Source: Lindgomyces ingoldianus
Taxonomy: Eukaryota; Ascomycota; Dothideomycetes; Pleosporales; Lindgomycetaceae
Length of the DNA: 10,575 nt
Direction of reading: 5' to 3'
Assembly (NCBI RefSeq): GCF_010093535.1
Contig: NW_022985187.1
Coordinates: 144,563-155,137 of the forward strand
Shown one piece after another: positions 8,607 to 10,575 of the stretch. Each line of letters starts with the position of its first letter. The stretch's first letter is position 1. The notes beneath the pieces were generated by a model, which saw only the letters and a list, made by a program, of their open reading frames with translations, was not told the DNA's origin and made no database searches. Position numbers and translations under genes: made by a program.

Positions 8607-8649
8607 TCACGTGATCGGTACGAACGTACTAAGTTCGTGAGTCGTACCG
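8607..8649. promoter_or_regulatory. TCACGTGA palindrome beside an imperfect hairpin
   Basis: tcacgtga at 8607-8614 is a perfect E-box palindrome of the type bound by Cbf1/bHLH factors. It is followed by an imperfect inverted repeat (cggtac 8616-8621 with gtaccg 8644-8649; gaac 8622-8625 with gttc 8633-8636). It lies at the broken end of the CorA-like relic, so a regulatory role is only a possibility. Confidence 0.25.
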
Positions 8650-8660
8650 TACGTTTCATA

Positions 8661-8971
8661 ATGCCCTAGGTACAGTATGTAGTGCAGACTGTATTACCCT
8701 TTTAGAACGTTTATATAGCAATTTTAAAAAGCAGAAAAGCTCTAGAAAGTAGTAAGCTTATAAAAGTGTTTAAAAAGGTTTTTAAAGCTTTAATTAGCTA
8801 AAAGTTTTATAAAAGTAACTATATAGTTATAAATTTTATAAGTTTTTTAATTTATTTATCTAAAGTTTACTAAAAATGCTTATTACTAACAATTTTATTA
8901 TAGAGTTATTTATCTATGCACTTTACTACTTTATAGGCTTTATCTAGTTAATTAGATAACATACTCTATGT
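8661..8971. other. AT-rich decayed repeat cutting off the CorA-like relic
   Basis: Composition changes abruptly near 8661-8700 to a very A/T-rich, TpA-dominated sequence that ends near 8960, where GC-balanced DNA resumes. It looks like an inserted, heavily RIPped repeat of about 300 bases. I could not find target duplications or LTR ends, and no protein family is readable. Confidence 0.5.
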
Positions 8972-9344
8972 AACGGCGCAGGCAAGACAATGGGTCCGAA
9001 TGCGGTGGGAATCCACTCAGAGGCATATAGAAGTGCGTGGGGACTCAGAAACCTAGGAATTCCATTAACACCTATAGGCCTTGTACAAAAGGATATTAGA
9101 AAACTACTAAGCTAGCTGTTACAATCTTTTCTTTAGAGAAATTGTATCTAAAGCACTCTAGGCTAAAGAGTTGTGTGAAATGTTCGAGTAGAGAGAGAAC
9201 TTAGACTATAACGGGTGTACAGGCTGTAGAGCTAAAGTTACTAGGTAAGAAAGAATAGCTAACTATAGTTTACTTTTAACAGCAGTATAAGGTGCTTAAG
9301 TTAAATAGTTCCTAGTTAAGAACAAAATAAAGGTATATATAGTA
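8972..9344. other. GC-balanced patch then partly RIPped DNA, no gene called
   Basis: 8972-9070 has normal composition and is open in one plus frame for about 40 codons, but no family is recognisable; it could be displaced host sequence. From about 9100 TpA-rich decay returns. A tgttacaatc at 9118-9127 resembles an LTR start, without a matching end. Confidence 0.35.
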
Positions 9345-9346
9345 TA

Positions 9347-9820
9347 ACGTACTTCATGGGCGAGTTGCTCACACACCCGAGTCGCTTACTTTTGCCAAGA
9401 CCCCACTAAACCACCCTTCCTACACTAATGCATTCCCCACAACACTACTTAGACGCGCTAAAAGAATGTTAGATACAGCTTGCGCTCTAAGCTTTTAAAT
9501 AAGACATAAAACTCTTAAAGAAATGTGCTATAGCTATGTGCAAGGTCCTATAAAAGACAATAAATAACTATAGCGCTAGACAACCTTTACAAGCTAATTC
9601 TACAGCTAAATTACAGAGGCTAGGCAATAAAAAGAAGCAGGTAATTGTTAAGACTATACTTAAGCTATATGCGCAAGGAATTTCCCCTTAGATAGCATTT
9701 ATAGCTAATATAGCTAATTCTTTGCGCGCTAAGCATAATCTAGGCCATGTTTGCATAAACTAGCCTAGTACGTTTGTAAAGTGTTATTTAGAGCTTAAAG
9801 TAAAGTTTTAAGCATAAGTA
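9347..9820 (+). repeat. Left arm of the long inverted repeat
   Basis: It pairs with 9976-10446; paired positions sum to 19793 through most of the arm. Most differences are transitions in CpA/TpG context: at 9350, 9387, 9407 and 9426 this arm has T before A where the other arm implies C. This is the RIP signature acting separately on the two arms. Confidence 0.9.
9428..9811 (+). pseudogene. pogo-like transposase N-terminus relic, left copy
   Basis: From ATG 9428 one frame runs about 127 codons to TAA 9809, interrupted only by stops one or two RIP-type changes away from Gln or Trp. MHSPQHYLDALKEC and IQLAL match the usual start of fungal pogo transposases. From 9614, LQRLGNKKKQVIVKTILKLY and ANSLRAKHNLGHVCIN, then PSTFVKCYLELKVKF, match the Tc5/CENP-B-type helix-turn-helix ('...WA--FVKR-PEL--RF'). 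The TAG at 9761 falls on the conserved Trp. The copy stops where the catalytic domain should begin, at the junction with the inverted copy. Confidence 0.82.
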
Positions 9821-9825
9821 TAGTT

Positions 9826-10365
9826 AAGAGATATCTAGCTAATTATAAACCCTGTCTTGCTAAAGTTGTACATGTTATCATCCTAGATGCTATACTTAGC
9901 TTTAATATTCTCTACAAGGCTAAACCTGCCCTAAATTACCCTAGGACTCTTGCAGAGGGCTCTTTTATAGTTGTACTTACGCTTAAACGTTACTTTAAGC
10001 TCTAAATAACGCTTCACAAACGTACTAGGCTAGTTTATGCAAACATGGCCTAGATTACGCTTAGCGCGCAAAGAATTAGCTATATTAGCTATAAATGCTA
10101 TCTAAGGGGAAATTCCTCGCGCATATAGCTTAAGTATAGTCTTAATAATTACCTACTCCTTTTTATTACCTAGCCTCTGTAATTTAGCTGTAGAATTAGC
10201 TTGTAAAGGTTGTCTAGTGCTGTAGTTATTTGTTGTCTTTTATAGAACTTTATACATAGCTACAGCACATTTCTTTAAGAGTTTTATGTCTTATTTAAAA
10301 GCTTAGAGCGTAAGCTGTATCTAATGTTTTTTTAGCGCGTCTAAGTAGTGTTGTGGGGAATGCAT
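9826..10365 (-). pseudogene. pogo-like transposase N-terminal half relic, right copy
   Basis: From ATG at 10365-10363 one minus-strand frame runs about 175 codons with only RIP-type stops. It repeats the left copy's N-terminus and helix-turn-helix, then continues past the left copy's end: FKRKYNYKRALC, LVENIKAKYSI, DDNMYNFSKTGFII. This matches the pogo/DDE_1 segment 'Y-YQRALCEDPE...Y-I...IYNFDETGF'. At the catalytic Asp-Glu/Lys position (NFDE) it reads Ser-Lys. Homology fades near 9826, where the inverted left copy joins. It is non-functional by stops and truncation. Confidence 0.82.
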
Positions 10366-10446
10366 TGGTGTAGGAAGGGTGGTTTGGTGGGGTCTTGGCA
10401 AAAGTGAGCGACTCGGGTGTGTGAGCAACTCGCCCATGAAGTGCGT
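9976..10446 (-). repeat. Right arm of the long inverted repeat
   Basis: It is the inverted partner of 9347-9820. It has its own RIP-type changes where the left arm keeps TG or CA (for example, left gtgcaagg corresponds to gtataaag here), so neither arm is simply the ancestor of the other. Confidence 0.9.
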
Positions 10447-10480
10447 TAAGATATATAATTAGTATTACTTTTATTATAAA

Positions 10481-10575
10481 GTAGTAATGCTACTTAGTCT
10501 ATGTAGTAATGCTACTTAGTCTATGTAGTAATGCTACTTAGTCTATGTAGTAATGCTACTTAGTCTATGTAGTAA
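10481..10575. repeat. 22-bp tandem repeat, more than 4 copies, running off the window
   Basis: Four identical 22-bp units start at 10481, 10503, 10525 and 10547, with a partial fifth at 10569. Each unit has the form gtagtaatgctac (a gtag/ctac mini-inverted repeat) followed by ttagtctat. The units are identical to each other although the neighbouring DNA is RIPped, so amplification is recent or the array is below RIP length limits. There are no spacers, so it is not CRISPR. Confidence 0.93.

Larger units (their letters stand above)
7749..8660 (+). pseudogene. Truncated and frameshifted gene with a CorA-like N-terminal domain
   Basis: Exon 1 starts at ATG 7749 (or 7773) and encodes about 48 residues ending TYLPLDGTWYSGYISQLTRH-MGYL. 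A GTAAAC...TTAG intron (7893-7966) joins it in phase to a Pro/Ser-rich linker with three degenerate repeats (VSTLPNQV, VSTTPDQV, VSSLPNHG). A folded part follows: VYLYPS, DELWARLKDLYS, RVFITEDLCPQPLEIVGQAF, NPEVFADRVNG, and DSWRT. This resembles the N-terminal region of fungal CorA-like Mg2+-transporter proteins ('V-EDLSP--IE-LG--F--DPEFFA-H'). A one-base loss near 8425-8434 moves the continuation KPYRTMKWYRPIHRSVG (8437-8487) out of frame. The C-terminal membrane part is missing: AT-rich DNA begins near 8661. A sequencing indel could also cause the frameshift. The family call is moderate. Confidence 0.58.
9345..10448. mobile_element. Palindromic pogo-like DNA transposon derivative with TA flanks
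   Basis: Two copies of the 5' end of one Tc1/mariner-superfamily, pogo-type element face each other. The outer ends are acgtacttcatgggcgag on the left and its near-complement ending gaagtgcgt on the right, each next to TA (9345-9346 and 10447-10448), the usual target duplication of this superfamily. The arms, about 9347-9820 and 9976-10446, are near-identical inverted repeats of roughly 470 bp. Both carry the same relic transposase start, read inward. The unpaired 9821-9975 belongs to the right copy, which is longer and reaches the start of the DDE catalytic domain. No 3' end of the element is present, so it could not supply its own transposase. Confidence 0.85.

Noticed and set aside
8390..8669. 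Open frames on both strands at the end of the CorA-like relic (8390-8659 minus, 8457-8669 plus)
   Set aside because: Neither resembles a family; the region is better explained by the frameshifted plus-strand gene.
8678..8975. Solo LTR
   Set aside because: The AT-rich block has a TGTA start-like word, but I found no matching end or target duplication.
7600..9085. Similarity between acctctaggccctgtac (about 7609-7625) and acctataggccttgtac (about 9070-9086)
   Set aside because: The match is 15 of 17 bases and does not extend into the flanks; it may be chance or a tiny shared repeat end.
9821..9975. Plus-strand reading of the palindrome centre (NPVLAKVVHVIILDA...)
   Set aside because: The minus-strand reading matches the pogo transposase in continuous frame; the plus reading is antisense.
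10481..10575. CRISPR-like array
   Set aside because: Units are contiguous with no spacers, and the genome is eukaryotic.

Overview
The window looks like a filamentous ascomycete (Pezizomycotina) chromosome. One complete gene has four short GT-AG introns (59-84 nt) with CTAAC/CTAAT branch points and an N-terminal secretion signal. It lies between AT-rich blocks in which decayed transposons carry TAG/TAA exactly where Gln or Trp codons are expected. That is the CpA-to-TpA footprint of repeat-induced point mutation (RIP). A Dothideomycete-like two-compartment genome is plausible, but the species cannot be read from the sequence. All family names come from recognising motifs, not from a search.

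Layout. 1-370: non-RIPped DNA with a 10-bp minisatellite. About 385-1500 (+): 5'-truncated Ty3/Gypsy chromovirus pol remnant (integrase core, GPY/F-like region, chromodomain). 1500-3001: more decayed repeat DNA, with a coiled-coil-like ORF relic on the minus strand and a terminal-inverted-repeat-like end at 2971-3001. 3002-3780: transition and promoter. 3781-6222 (+): complete five-exon gene for a secreted M28B metallopeptidase of the glutamate carboxypeptidase II type, 722 aa.

6476-7346 (-): convergent pseudogene of the Fig1 family (four-TM mating and calcium-influx proteins), with two Trp-to-TAG stops and a frameshift. 7749-8660 (+): divergent pseudogene whose N-terminal domain resembles fungal CorA-like proteins, broken by a one-base frameshift and cut off by AT-rich sequence. 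8661-9344: decayed AT-rich DNA with a short GC-balanced patch.

9345-10448: a large palindrome built from two 5' ends of one pogo-like transposon placed tail to tail, each with its TIR, start codon and Tc5/CENP-B-type helix-turn-helix relic, and flanked by TA. 10481-10575: a 22-bp tandem repeat that runs off the window.

Only the peptidase gene looks functional. The rest is a graveyard of RIPped transposons with two eroding host genes at its edge. I found no credible sign of a new multi-gene system; the most unusual object is the palindromic pogo-like element.
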